A stretch of 64,000 bases of DNA from Fen-1362 sp049516395. GTDB taxonomy: Bacteria; Planctomycetota; Phycisphaerae; Sedimentisphaerales; Anaerobacaceae. The number at the start of each line of letters is the position of its first letter. Position 1 is the first letter of the stretch. Positions 28,801 to 35,408 of the stretch are shown here, in pieces. A program made the position numbers and the translations under genes. The notes beneath the pieces are model-generated. The model saw only the letters and a program-made list of their open reading frames with translations, was not told where the DNA came from and did not search any database. The stretch covers positions 310,001-374,000 of the forward strand of contig JBEKTD010000001.1 of the NCBI GenBank assembly GCA_049516395.1, read 5' to 3'.

Positions 28801-31800
28801 ATTATCTCAATTTTACTGCTGTTAGCGGCAACGGTCTTGGGTCGAGTAATATCTCACCGGGCAGCGGCTATTTCAGCTGGTATAAGAATATTCCATTACA
28901 GGTAACCGTTCCAGTACCCGCAGGCAGCCAGGTTCTCTGGACCGGCACCGATAATGACAATCTCACCGGGCCCACAAACTCCGTGACTATGAACGCAAAC
29001 AGGACGGTTACGGTTGCATTTGTAAGTAATTCCTGTAACCTGACGGTTCAGGTTGTGGGTAATCGCGGCGGCACTGTCACGCCGATGAGCGGCACTTATC
29101 CTCGCGGGACGGTTGTTACGCTTACAGCGACGCCTGACTCCGGCTATCGAATCGACAGTTGGCAGGGCACGGATAATGATAGTTCCTATGCCCGAACCAA
29201 CACCGTGACTATGAGTGGAGATAAAATCGTCAATGTTACGTTCAGTTTGCCGCAGACACTAACCGTTCCAGGCCAATACTCTTCAATTCAGGATGCTATC
29301 GAGGCGGCTCGGTCAGGTGATATCGTAAGCGTCGCGAGCGGCGTATATGACGGCAGACAGATTACAATCAACAAGGAAATTACTATAGCAGGCACGAATC
29401 CTGACGACCCCTGCGTGGTCGCAGCTACTGTTATCAGTTCCAACGGATACGCCAGCAGAGCAGTTGTTTTTGGCGCTGGCGCCACTGAGAATACCGTTCT
29501 CGACGGTTTCACTATTATCGGCGGCACATGGTATATAATTGCCTCGGCTGCTCCTGCGTCGGGGGCGGGTCTGAATGGTATTGATGGCGGCTCAATCGCA
29601 GGCGGCGCCGTATATATCAATTCCGGCGCAAGTCCGACAATCAGGAATTGCGTCGTCAGAGACACTACTATAACAGGCGGTAACGCTTCTAACGGCAACG
29701 CTGCCGATGCCACTCATCCGGCAGGCCGAGGCGGCTGGGCCGGCGGCAGTTATGGCGGCGGTGTATTCATTGATTCCGGAGCGAATCCGACGCTTATCAA
29801 TTGCACGATTACCAATTGTTCAACCATAGGTGGTAATGCCGGTAATGGCGGTGCCTCCTCAGGCACGTATCAAGGTACCGATTACGAGGATGCTAATCAC
29901 GGCGGTTCGTGGAGCGACGCTAATACTTTCCCATATCAGTCGCTTATCGCTTCCAATGGCCAGCCGTATTTATCTGACTACGAATTCTACAGCGGACTTG
30001 GCGGCGGTGTGTTCTGCAATTCCAACAGCAGGGCGACATTTATCGACTGCAACATCACAAATAATACTGCGTCCGGCGGTATGAGCGGTATCGGCGGCGA
30101 CAGACCCTGGACAAGACCTGACCCCGTTACCGCTTACAGAATACCAAGCTATGGCGGCGGCGTGTTCTGCTCAACCAATTCCGAGGTCTATTTCATCGGC
30201 TGCAATGTAACAGGCAACGTATCTCCGAAACCAGATACTACCTATCACATTAACCCGTATCTGGGCCACGGCGGCGGTATTGCCATTTTGGGCGGTGCAG
30301 ATATCCAGCTCGAGAATAGCACTATAAGCGGCAATACCTCAGCGGTTGGCGGCGGTGTGTTCTGGATTGGCGGGTCGCCGGCGGTGCTGGATTGCAACAT
30401 AATCAATAACGTCGCATACGTTGGCGGCGGTATTTACGCGACGGAAAGCTCCGGGCAAATCAAGGACTGCTCGTTGCGCAGCAACTTTGCGGGCGTATCG
30501 CCCAATGACGTTGATGTGGTCGCGGGCCAGGGTGGAGGCATATTCGGCTCGTCGATAAACGCCGACATTATTGATTGCGTCCTGACCAACAACATTTCTT
30601 CGGCGTCGGGCGCTGGAATACATATTTACGGGCCCGCGAGCACCGAAACAATTATCAGGAACTGTTTGCTGACAGATAATCAGTCAGGTCGCGACGGCGC
30701 CGGCATCTCCATCAACTGGGGCGCCATTGCTGTTGTTGAGAACTGCACGCTATACAACAACCAGACCACGGGTTTGTATGGCATTTCCGGCGACACGGGG
30801 TTTGGCGGCGGATTGTATTGCTCCTACGACGCAAGCACCGACGTCAATAACAGCATTTTCTGGGACAACAACAGTTTATTCGGTCCTGAGATTTACATAG
30901 GAACGGACACTAACCATGAGCCGACCTGCGGCAACGTTACCGTTACATTCAGCGACATTCAAGGCGGACAGACAGGTATATATGTAGGTAACATAGGTAA
31001 CAGTTGTCCGTTTACCTGGGGGGCGGGTAATATAAGTAGTGACCCGCAGTTTGTGAACGCTTCGAGCGACGATTTCCACCTGAAGAGTATTGCCGCCGGA
31101 CAAACGGTTAACAGCCCCTGTATTGACGCGGGCGGGAATCCTGCACAATTGCACGGGTTGTTCAAGTATAGCACCTCTACTCTTGGGACTCCCGACACAG
31201 GAGTTGTGGATATTGGTTACCATTACCCGATAGCGGACTATTGCAGACGATGGGACCTGTTTATTGATAACGCTATTGATTTCAGGGACCTGGCAATTTT
31301 CGCATCATCCTGGGTTGGCGCGGCCGGCAGTGAAACCTATGGTTATAACGCAACAGACCTGGCAGATTTTACCGAATGCTGGCTCGTGGAGATGGAAAAA
31401 GATTTAACCCCGCCGACGCCGGATCCCATGACATGGGCGATTCCGCCTCGCGTATCAGTCGGGAACTCGGTTGAGATGAAAGCTTCCCTTGCTTCCGACG
31501 ACAGCGGGACGGTTTATTACCAGTTTGAAGACGTAAACGGCACGCCGACCGGTTGGCAGGTTGACCCCTGCTATACAGCTACGGGCCTCAACCCAACGGG
31601 TGAGTATTGTTTCAGGGTCCGGGCGCGAGACAAATATAATAACGTTACCGCATGGTCCGATTACAACGCCCAGACAGGTCTTGGCTGTGTAACCAATATC
31701 GGCGACGTTTGTGCGCCATCGCCAGCCCCGACAATGATAGTTTCGGCGGGTCCGACAGGTAACCGCGATGTCAACGACACCAGCGAACAGTTCGAGTGGT

Positions 31801-32180
31801 ACTACCCGCTTGCGCTTGATTGGTGGCATAAGATTGTGGTGGATGTGACCGGTATAACTGATAATATCACCCCGGCAGATCAGCTTGAGGTTCGCTTCAT
31901 CTGTAGCGATTCTGACTTCAGCAGCGATAACGTGATTCCCGCAACATACCGTCCGATTCGCATAGGCCACCCGGTTTCTATTGGGGGGAGAATCCCAGAT
32001 GGTGTTGGCGCTAAAGAAGGCAGTTACCGGCTGACGTGGAACGGAGCCAACAGGATTGTCTATGACGTGTTTGTTAATTCGTATGGCGGCGCAATCGGCG
32101 TAAAGTTGAACTGGCACGTGCGCGTTTATGATACTTCCGGAAACTCAGTGAGTTCCGCCACGTATCAGATTCCTCAGTAA
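22806..32180 (+). CDS. Giant secreted three-module right-handed beta-helix protein with dockerin-like segment
   Basis: 3,124 residues from ATG 22806 (signal peptide MKSKLVLCVSLLMLVQAVASA; GTGAGGA precedes). Three homologous modules each open with a TVP...IQDAI...VASGVY motif. Each is filled with beta-helix coils of the GGGIY/FxNCxFxxN kind and closes with YYLSQ...AAGQ...DMGYHY: about 22870-25600, 25855-28795 and 29260-31235. Between modules are InlB-type B-repeats (TVTATPQANWVIKQWTGTDN and two more at 28800-29250). A choice-of-anchor-L-like domain (about 27720-28480; FVFASSEYNQYVNSQFNDVF) is inserted near the end of module 2. A dockerin-like segment (31245-31400) and Ig/FN3-like C-terminal domains follow. 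Likely surface-exposed; polysaccharide binding or cleavage is possible, but no catalytic residues were identified. Confidence 0.9.
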   Translation: MKSKLVLCVSLLMLVQAVASAATVTVPSRTNQTIQDGIDYAIAHGYDTVEVAQGVYSGYRNINLDFHGHPITVKSQKFNPNDPCCWTYVYATIIDCCGVGNLNSSAADTGNANRAFYFHTNEGSDSQVIGFTIRNGYARGPKGADARTGFDTSIWRGIPYTGRETAPWQTFPSWQQAVANNPAIDPCTLPPAALDGNDATPGNGYGGAILCQGSSPTISYCVIENCTATGALGGSGASGLPGPWSHYTWADFNWEDGNTYHQLLPTATLKNTNDGQGGGNGGMGSGNGYGGAIAMLGICSPEFDSCRFINNSAQGGQGGAGGKGGNAAYAPTYNSGLESGGGNAGVSDGNGIGGAIYASTLCEPVFNNCLFENNVAKTGPRGNAGGRGFGNLNITNVNGVSTRVPSGQSSEVHTSPNPAIAGGAAYFGNFNAPTFTDCNFINNKAYVAFVDDPNTYPGYSAGTGYLYPQGVTSYNKGTAEDILGYTVGGAVYFGNGCQGAINTCDFINNGGGALYFGQGCNNFNINNDSAVGRGQPGSKNLFQGNNAPDDFFYGISYNSGTAYFYFVPSSGSGGAIYVSQNCYIDIISNSIFNRNTAKENGGAIESQSDLTISDCAFSDNTAIGNGDLTGFLVTGFGGAVDVYSGSNQAITATNCSFISNKSIWGGALSTEMFNGSFNNCFFTDNTAQTGGALELSMGQSTVTIAGNVFIDNVATSGDGGGIDCFYTSANIQNCEFFDNSAEGTVAYGGGIDIYGAEGTGHTIRNSLFVGNSSSYNGGAVVCEGDSVSPLIQSCTFSQNTANQSGGSIYADWSATPQIKDCIFQKSNNYAIYKDNAGGSESYCLFYNNPDGNLSGITVPSGSHNLVGDPLFVTGTLGDYYLSQVAAGQAADSCAINSGSDTALALGLNTKTTATNDAGDSGQVDMGYHFSRAADMPQFSLTTSVVGGIGTISVLPAPLPDGNYYAGTVVTVTATPQANWVIKQWTGTDNDSEVTATQTIVMNSNRAVTVEFKIPTYLYVPQLYANITVAMADANDGDIIVVSSGVYPSAQIQLTKSVEIRSAQPENPDYVAQTILDFNNRGNGNSGVSSAVGGIFIPQGMNSGCILNGFTIRNSNWVATSGDAGTNPGENGGDGLGGEGGAIWIGPGSGPVIKNCIIRDNSMQGGDGANGANADLYHNAGRGGWGAWARGGAVYCSEYSHPQFINCQILNNQVVGGFGGNGGNELDLGGFANYGGNYSRADWWDYDPRDINPDWVEGDLWEKWTEMAYDLTLGLNTFGKGHRGRTNYQYLDDYGIYQYGYIGDYRYYSGYGGGVYVNTGSNVTFTNCVISGNVAEGGFSGLGGTNPRYTFTVAPLTKYEIPAFGGGVYVAAASNVVFNGCVISSNTASNPTFDHTAVAASGYLPTGYDPLHHYHIDSYLGHGGGVCAEDTAKVTFVDCNFTGNNASLGGGLFGSNVSLVLSDCEFVSNSAYQGGGVFGQNGSISINKSIFNSNTSSPDANDPNVLGQGGALNFLSANANIVDTSIISNSAGEIGGGLYLGGLNSTVMRNCIVRENSASQMGGAAAATDSAQLKVANCTIVNNNANLGGGLFGDEGGYINVINSIIWGNFGNTGAQLALSMGTLQSSEADVSYSDVGPPAGDINKVVPSPALTVVPTNDANILANTLLGSGIDLVGNPQYTGASAASGTFKGGLAAGIGIESGIILTSGLATNALPPDNGKASTDNGMPGDSDLNALLQARGGSSAGLVTYDAAVLEFTFNSQGGNLFFNFVFASSEYNQYVNSQFNDVFGFFLDGVNIALIPGTTTPVAINTVNGGNPLGTNASNPQYFHNNSLSDGGPFYSIHYDGFTSVFTAHALNLSSGTHTIKLAIADTSDHVLDSAVFIQAGSFSDKASSDPISVDKGCTIVGWNLNVQDSNKWDPNFVIYHNINTDPCFIDNFYLSQITAGQLSNSPCVNTGSADVNSPDINLGGYSTSTDSNADVGIVDMGYHYSAFTPPQYYLNFTAVSGNGLGSSNISPGSGYFSWYKNIPLQVTVPVPAGSQVLWTGTDNDNLTGPTNSVTMNANRTVTVAFVSNSCNLTVQVVGNRGGTVTPMSGTYPRGTVVTLTATPDSGYRIDSWQGTDNDSSYARTNTVTMSGDKIVNVTFSLPQTLTVPGQYSSIQDAIEAARSGDIVSVASGVYDGRQITINKEITIAGTNPDDPCVVAATVISSNGYASRAVVFGAGATENTVLDGFTIIGGTWYIIASAAPASGAGLNGIDGGSIAGGAVYINSGASPTIRNCVVRDTTITGGNASNGNAADATHPAGRGGWAGGSYGGGVFIDSGANPTLINCTITNCSTIGGNAGNGGASSGTYQGTDYEDANHGGSWSDANTFPYQSLIASNGQPYLSDYEFYSGLGGGVFCNSNSRATFIDCNITNNTASGGMSGIGGDRPWTRPDPVTAYRIPSYGGGVFCSTNSEVYFIGCNVTGNVSPKPDTTYHINPYLGHGGGIAILGGADIQLENSTISGNTSAVGGGVFWIGGSPAVLDCNIINNVAYVGGGIYATESSGQIKDCSLRSNFAGVSPNDVDVVAGQGGGIFGSSINADIIDCVLTNNISSASGAGIHIYGPASTETIIRNCLLTDNQSGRDGAGISINWGAIAVVENCTLYNNQTTGLYGISGDTGFGGGLYCSYDASTDVNNSIFWDNNSLFGPEIYIGTDTNHEPTCGNVTVTFSDIQGGQTGIYVGNIGNSCPFTWGAGNISSDPQFVNASSDDFHLKSIAAGQTVNSPCIDAGGNPAQLHGLFKYSTSTLGTPDTGVVDIGYHYPIADYCRRWDLFIDNAIDFRDLAIFASSWVGAAGSETYGYNATDLADFTECWLVEMEKDLTPPTPDPMTWAIPPRVSVGNSVEMKASLASDDSGTVYYQFEDVNGTPTGWQVDPCYTATGLNPTGEYCFRVRARDKYNNVTAWSDYNAQTGLGCVTNIGDVCAPSPAPTMIVSAGPTGNRDVNDTSEQFEWYYPLALDWWHKIVVDVTGITDNITPADQLEVRFICSDSDFSSDNVIPATYRPIRIGHPVSIGGRIPDGVGAKEGSYRLTWNGANRIVYDVFVNSYGGAIGVKLNWHVRVYDTSGNSVSSATYQIPQ

Positions 32181-32211
32181 TAACGACGAGCAGAATTGAA
32201 GGAGTGAAAAT

Positions 32212-32243
32212 AAAAGGCCCCGGTGAAAACCGGGGCCTTTTTT
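32212..32243. terminator. Bidirectional rho-independent terminator
   Basis: GGCCCCGG (32216-32223), loop TGAAAA, CCGGGGCC (32230-32237), followed by TTTTTT on the plus strand and preceded by AAAA, so it also works on the minus strand. It ends both the beta-helix gene and aroC, which converge here. Confidence 0.93.
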
Positions 32244-32249
32244 GTTGTG

Positions 32250-33584
32250 TTATTTTGCGTAGTGCAGGTTTTTTATGTGCTGGTAGCCGAAGTGAGCAAG
32301 CAGGTGGTCGAGTAAAACTATAGCGGTATAATTTTCGGCGACGGGCCAGATTCTGGCGGTGATTGTGGGGTCACGGCGGGTTATAGCCGCTAATTGCTTG
32401 TTTTCCAGGGTGTACTTATCGATGGTATGCTGCGGTTTTGCGATTGTGGGTGTGGGTTTGACTGCGAGACGGACGATTATCGGCTGGCCCGTTGCCAGGC
32501 CTCCGGTGATGCCGCCCGCGTTGTTGGTATCGAAGACCACTTTGCCGTTTTTGGCCTGCATCTGGTCGTTGTCCTGATAGCCGGTCATATCTTTTACCGC
32601 CATGCCTGCGCCGACCTCGACTGCCTTGACTGCGCCGATACCGAGCATCCTGCCAAGCTCAGCGTCGAGCTTGCAGAAAACCGGTTCGCCAAGTCCGGTT
32701 GGCACGCCCAGAGCGACGACTTCCACCAGGCCGCCCGCTGAGTCGCCGGCCGCGGAGATTTTATTGCAGGCGTCGGTCATTGCCTGTGCGGCGTCAATAT
32801 CGGGGCAGTTGACGATATGGTGAATGCTGTATTTGTCTTTGACTTGTTTTGCGGTGATTTTCGGCGCTTTGTCGCGTATGGCGTCGATTTCCTTCTCGAT
32901 TTGCGCGAAAACGGCTGCCTTTTCGAGGAAGCGCATATTCATATTGACCCGTCCTTTGACGTAAATTTCCTGGTAGAAGGGGTCGAGGTCGCATCGCATC
33001 TTTTTGTAATTTTCGGTTTGTTGAAACGCCTTATTGTGGTCGATATCCGGGCATCGGACACCGGCGATTTCCTTTACATAAGCAAATACTGTTATGCCGC
33101 ATTTTTTGAGGACCTTTTTCGCAACGCAGCCGGCGGCGACGATGGTTGAGGTGTATCGTCCGCTGAAGATTCCTGCGCCAATTGAGTCGTCATCGAGGCC
33201 GTATTTGACGAATGACGCCCATGAGGCGTGGCCTGGGCGAGGTGTGCGGTTGGTGTCCTGATATTGCTTGACGTGGACGAAGTGCCGGTCGAGGTTCGGG
33301 AGCAGAATTGTCAGGGGCGTGCCGTTGGTGTGATTTTTGTTGCCCGCGTTTTCGATTGTGTCTTCGGCGTTCAACCCCGTGTAGATTATTGGTAAATCCG
33401 GCTCTTTGCGCGGGCTGGAAAGTTCATCAGCGCCTGGTTTTCGCAGGAGTAAATCGCCGTAAATTTCCTGTTCCGTCAAAGGCATTGCCGGCGGATGGCC
33501 CTGCACGATAGCCGTGAGGCCTTCCTGATACGACCCGCCCGCGACCGTTACCTGAAACATTCTTCCGATATGGCAGCCAATCAT
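32250..33584 (-). CDS. aroC: Chorismate synthase, divergent form
   Basis: 444 residues, longer than the usual 360-400. Last step of the shikimate pathway: EPSP to chorismate with reduced FMN. Family landmarks are PRPGHASWASFVKYG, GIGAVKAVEVGAG, DTNNAGGITGGLATGQPIIV and RRDPTITARIWPVAE near the C-terminus. Two differences stand out. The N-terminal FGESHG motif, which carries one of the two catalytic histidines, reads AGGSYQEG. The usual RSSARET reads IFSGRYT. The His in RPGH is kept. It is the last gene of an aroA-aroC pair and ends at a bidirectional terminator. It could be a divergent but working enzyme. Confidence 0.85.
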   Translation of the reverse strand: MIGCHIGRMFQVTVAGGSYQEGLTAIVQGHPPAMPLTEQEIYGDLLLRKPGADELSSPRKEPDLPIIYTGLNAEDTIENAGNKNHTNGTPLTILLPNLDRHFVHVKQYQDTNRTPRPGHASWASFVKYGLDDDSIGAGIFSGRYTSTIVAAGCVAKKVLKKCGITVFAYVKEIAGVRCPDIDHNKAFQQTENYKKMRCDLDPFYQEIYVKGRVNMNMRFLEKAAVFAQIEKEIDAIRDKAPKITAKQVKDKYSIHHIVNCPDIDAAQAMTDACNKISAAGDSAGGLVEVVALGVPTGLGEPVFCKLDAELGRMLGIGAVKAVEVGAGMAVKDMTGYQDNDQMQAKNGKVVFDTNNAGGITGGLATGQPIIVRLAVKPTPTIAKPQHTIDKYTLENKQLAAITRRDPTITARIWPVAENYTAIVLLDHLLAHFGYQHIKNLHYAK

Positions 33585-33597
33585 ATTTTTCTCCTTT

Positions 33598-33658
33598 AGC
33601 CCGTGAGATAATAATCGGGAATAACAGATAAGTCCGTGAGTTGGTTATCTCACGGGCT
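33598..33658. repeat. 61-bp miniature inverted-repeat element, copy 1
   Basis: Perfect 14-bp arms AGCCCGTGAGATAA (33598-33611) and TTATCTCACGGGCT (33645-33658) enclose 33 bases. A second element with the same arm core (CCCGTGAGATA) and nearly the same size is at 40277-40339. This copy overlaps the end of aroA: its TGA inside CCCGTGAG is the aroA stop codon. Confidence 0.75.
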
Positions 33659-34936
33659 GGACGTTAATTTTATATTCGCGCCCAGGTTCTGCATAAGTTT
33701 AGCATATTCCGGGAAAGTAACACTCATTGCTTCTGCGGCGCCGATTGTGCACTGGTCTTTCATTGCCATCGCGGCAATTGACAATGCCATTACGATGCGG
33801 TGGTCGCCACGGCCATCGAGAACGGCGGGTTTTGGTTTACTGTGTTTAATTATAAGGCCATCAGGCAATTCCTCGGTATCGACGCCCAGTTTTTTAAGCT
33901 CCTCGGCCATACACTTGATACGGTCTGTTTCTTTTGCCCGTGCCTGCGGGACGTTTACGAGACGCGTTTGGCCTTCGGCGAATGCGCCGACGACCGCCAT
34001 AGCGGGCAGGGCGTCCGGCGTGGCGTTCATATCTATTTCGATGCCTTTAAGCTGTGATTGCCTGACCGTTATCGAATCATTGCCAATCGATATGTCAGCA
34101 CCCATTGCTTTTAGATACTCGACGACGGCCTTATCGGGCTGGCTATCGGAAAAGTCGAGACCTTTGAGTGTTACGCCATCGCCGATAAGGACTGCTGCGC
34201 ACAGGAAGAACGTTGCACTGGAGAAATCCGCGGGCACGGCGGCATCGAAGGATTTGTATTGCTGGCCGCCCCTGATTTTGAAATTAAACAAGCCGTCGTT
34301 ATCGTATTTAATCGATTGCTTATCGAGCCAGTCGAGCGTCATTTGGACGTATCCCGGCTCGTTGAGCAGGGTAACGTTAATCTCGGTGTCTTTTTCGGCA
34401 AGCGGCGTGCACATAAGCAGCGAGGTTAGATACTGGCTGCTGAAGGCAGCGATGGATGTTTTGCCGCCGATTAGCCGGCCTGTTACGGTTGCGGGGGCTT
34501 TGCCGTTGTTTTTCAGGCAGGTGCATTTTGCTCCCAGTTCGTTTAGTGAGTTAATCAGCGGCCCGATGGGTCGCGACTGGATTTGTTCGTCGCCTGTGAA
34601 GTGCGTCGTTTGGCCCGCAGGCGCAAGGGCGGCGGAACCCATAGCGATACGGAGTGTTGTTCCTGAGTTGCCGACGTCTATTATTTCCTTTGGGGCGAGG
34701 ACTTGCCCCGCGATGCCGGTAACTTTCCAGCAGCCGTTTTCTGAGGTGTCTATTTTTGTGTCAAGCGAGCGGTAGCAGGATACGGAGGAAAGGGTATCGC
34801 CGGAAACAAGCGGGCTGCGGATTAAACTGTTGCCTTTGGCTAATGAGGCGATTGCCACGGCGCGAATTGTGTGCGACTTCGAGCCGGGGATGGCGACCGT
34901 GCCCTTCAACCGGGATTTTCCTGCGATAAGCTGCAT
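33650..34936 (-). CDS. aroA: 3-phosphoshikimate 1-carboxyvinyltransferase (EPSP synthase)
   Basis: 428 residues, normal length. Joins phosphoenolpyruvate to shikimate 3-phosphate, the step before aroC. The N-terminal PGSKSHTIRAVAIASLAKG, the GNSGTTLRIAMG loop and the SKPKPAVLDGRGDHRIVMAL motif (with the conserved DHR) identify it. The last residue and stop codon (CCG TGA) are provided by the inverted-repeat element at 33598-33658, so the natural C-terminus may have been slightly altered. It lies 65 bases upstream of aroC on the same strand; the repeat element fills the gap. Confidence 0.95.
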   Translation of the reverse strand: MQLIAGKSRLKGTVAIPGSKSHTIRAVAIASLAKGNSLIRSPLVSGDTLSSVSCYRSLDTKIDTSENGCWKVTGIAGQVLAPKEIIDVGNSGTTLRIAMGSAALAPAGQTTHFTGDEQIQSRPIGPLINSLNELGAKCTCLKNNGKAPATVTGRLIGGKTSIAAFSSQYLTSLLMCTPLAEKDTEINVTLLNEPGYVQMTLDWLDKQSIKYDNDGLFNFKIRGGQQYKSFDAAVPADFSSATFFLCAAVLIGDGVTLKGLDFSDSQPDKAVVEYLKAMGADISIGNDSITVRQSQLKGIEIDMNATPDALPAMAVVGAFAEGQTRLVNVPQARAKETDRIKCMAEELKKLGVDTEELPDGLIIKHSKPKPAVLDGRGDHRIVMALSIAAMAMKDQCTIGAAEAMSVTFPEYAKLMQNLGANIKLTSSP

Positions 34937-35201
34937 AGCGGGGGATATTTTACCCTGACGATTGCGATTTGTCCTGTAAATTTGAGCTTTTTTTCCTGCT
35001 CCCTTGAGCGCAAGGAGGATTTCGCGGTTTTATGCTGTTGAAAAAAGACGGGGTTTGGGGTATTGTGAACCACGGATTCGCACCCGCCCTTGGCGAGGTC
35101 TCGCCTTCGGCGGACGGATTATCACAGATTAAAATAGAATAAGGAAAGATAAGGGTTTTGTTTTTGTGAAGGCCTAACCGGCCTATATGACAATTAATTT
35201 G
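34937..35201. repeat. Gene-free spacer with word repeat and nested element
   Basis: From about 35065, AACCACGGATTCGCACCCG is followed by GGCGAGGTCTCGCCTTCGGC and then GGATTATCACAGATTAAAA. An AACCACGGATT-type repeat thus appears interrupted by a GC-rich hairpin element. The complementary words (TGTGTAATCTGTGGTTAAC) occur at 37993-38011 on the far side of the R-M genes, in inverted orientation. Confidence 0.45.
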
Positions 35202-35218
35202 AAAGTTCACTGAACTTT
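35202..35218. promoter_or_regulatory. Perfect 17-bp palindrome (operator-like)
   Basis: AAAGTTCA-C-TGAACTTT. It lies 190 bases upstream of the restriction endonuclease start and just before the rod-like hairpin. It has the form of a dimeric repressor site, but no protein is known to bind it. Confidence 0.4.
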
Positions 35219-35226
35219 TTGGCGTT

Positions 35227-35357
35227 CCTATCGAAACCGCGAAAAATCGAATTGGAAGAACGCACAAGAGTCAGTGCCCCGTCTGGGGCACTGCTTGCGT
35301 GTCTTCCAAAGGTCTTCGCGGACCTCGATAGGGCACGATGTAGTGGTGCCCTTTTTT
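35227..35357 (+). ncRNA. Rod-like hairpin plus rho-independent terminator: putative small RNA or attenuator
   Basis: A nested fold of about 36 base pairs. CCTATCGA 35227-35234 pairs with TCGATAGG 35325-35332. CCGCGA 35237-35242 pairs with TCGCGG 35316-35321. TTGGAAGAACGCA 35252-35264 pairs with TGCGT-g-TCTTCCAA 35296-35309. CAGTGCCCC 35272-35280 pairs with GGGGCACTG 35285-35293 around a GTCT loop. Directly after it, GGGCAC 35331-35336 and GTGCCC 35346-35351 plus six T form a terminator. Two bases (35331-35332) are shared by rod and terminator, so full formation of both is exclusive at that point. It could be an independent RNA or a leader controlling the R-M genes that start 52 bases later. 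No known RNA family was recognised. Confidence 0.55.
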
Positions 35358-35408
35358 ATTGCGCACTTCTTCATCCACGTCAAATAAATAATTTTAGGCA
35401 GGATTAAC

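Noticed and set aside
35227..35332. Integron attC site
   Set aside because: The rod is long and palindromic, but the RYYYAAC/GTTRRRY core sites are missing and there is no integron integrase.
35227..35357. Retron ncRNA
   Set aside because: No reverse transcriptase gene is adjacent.
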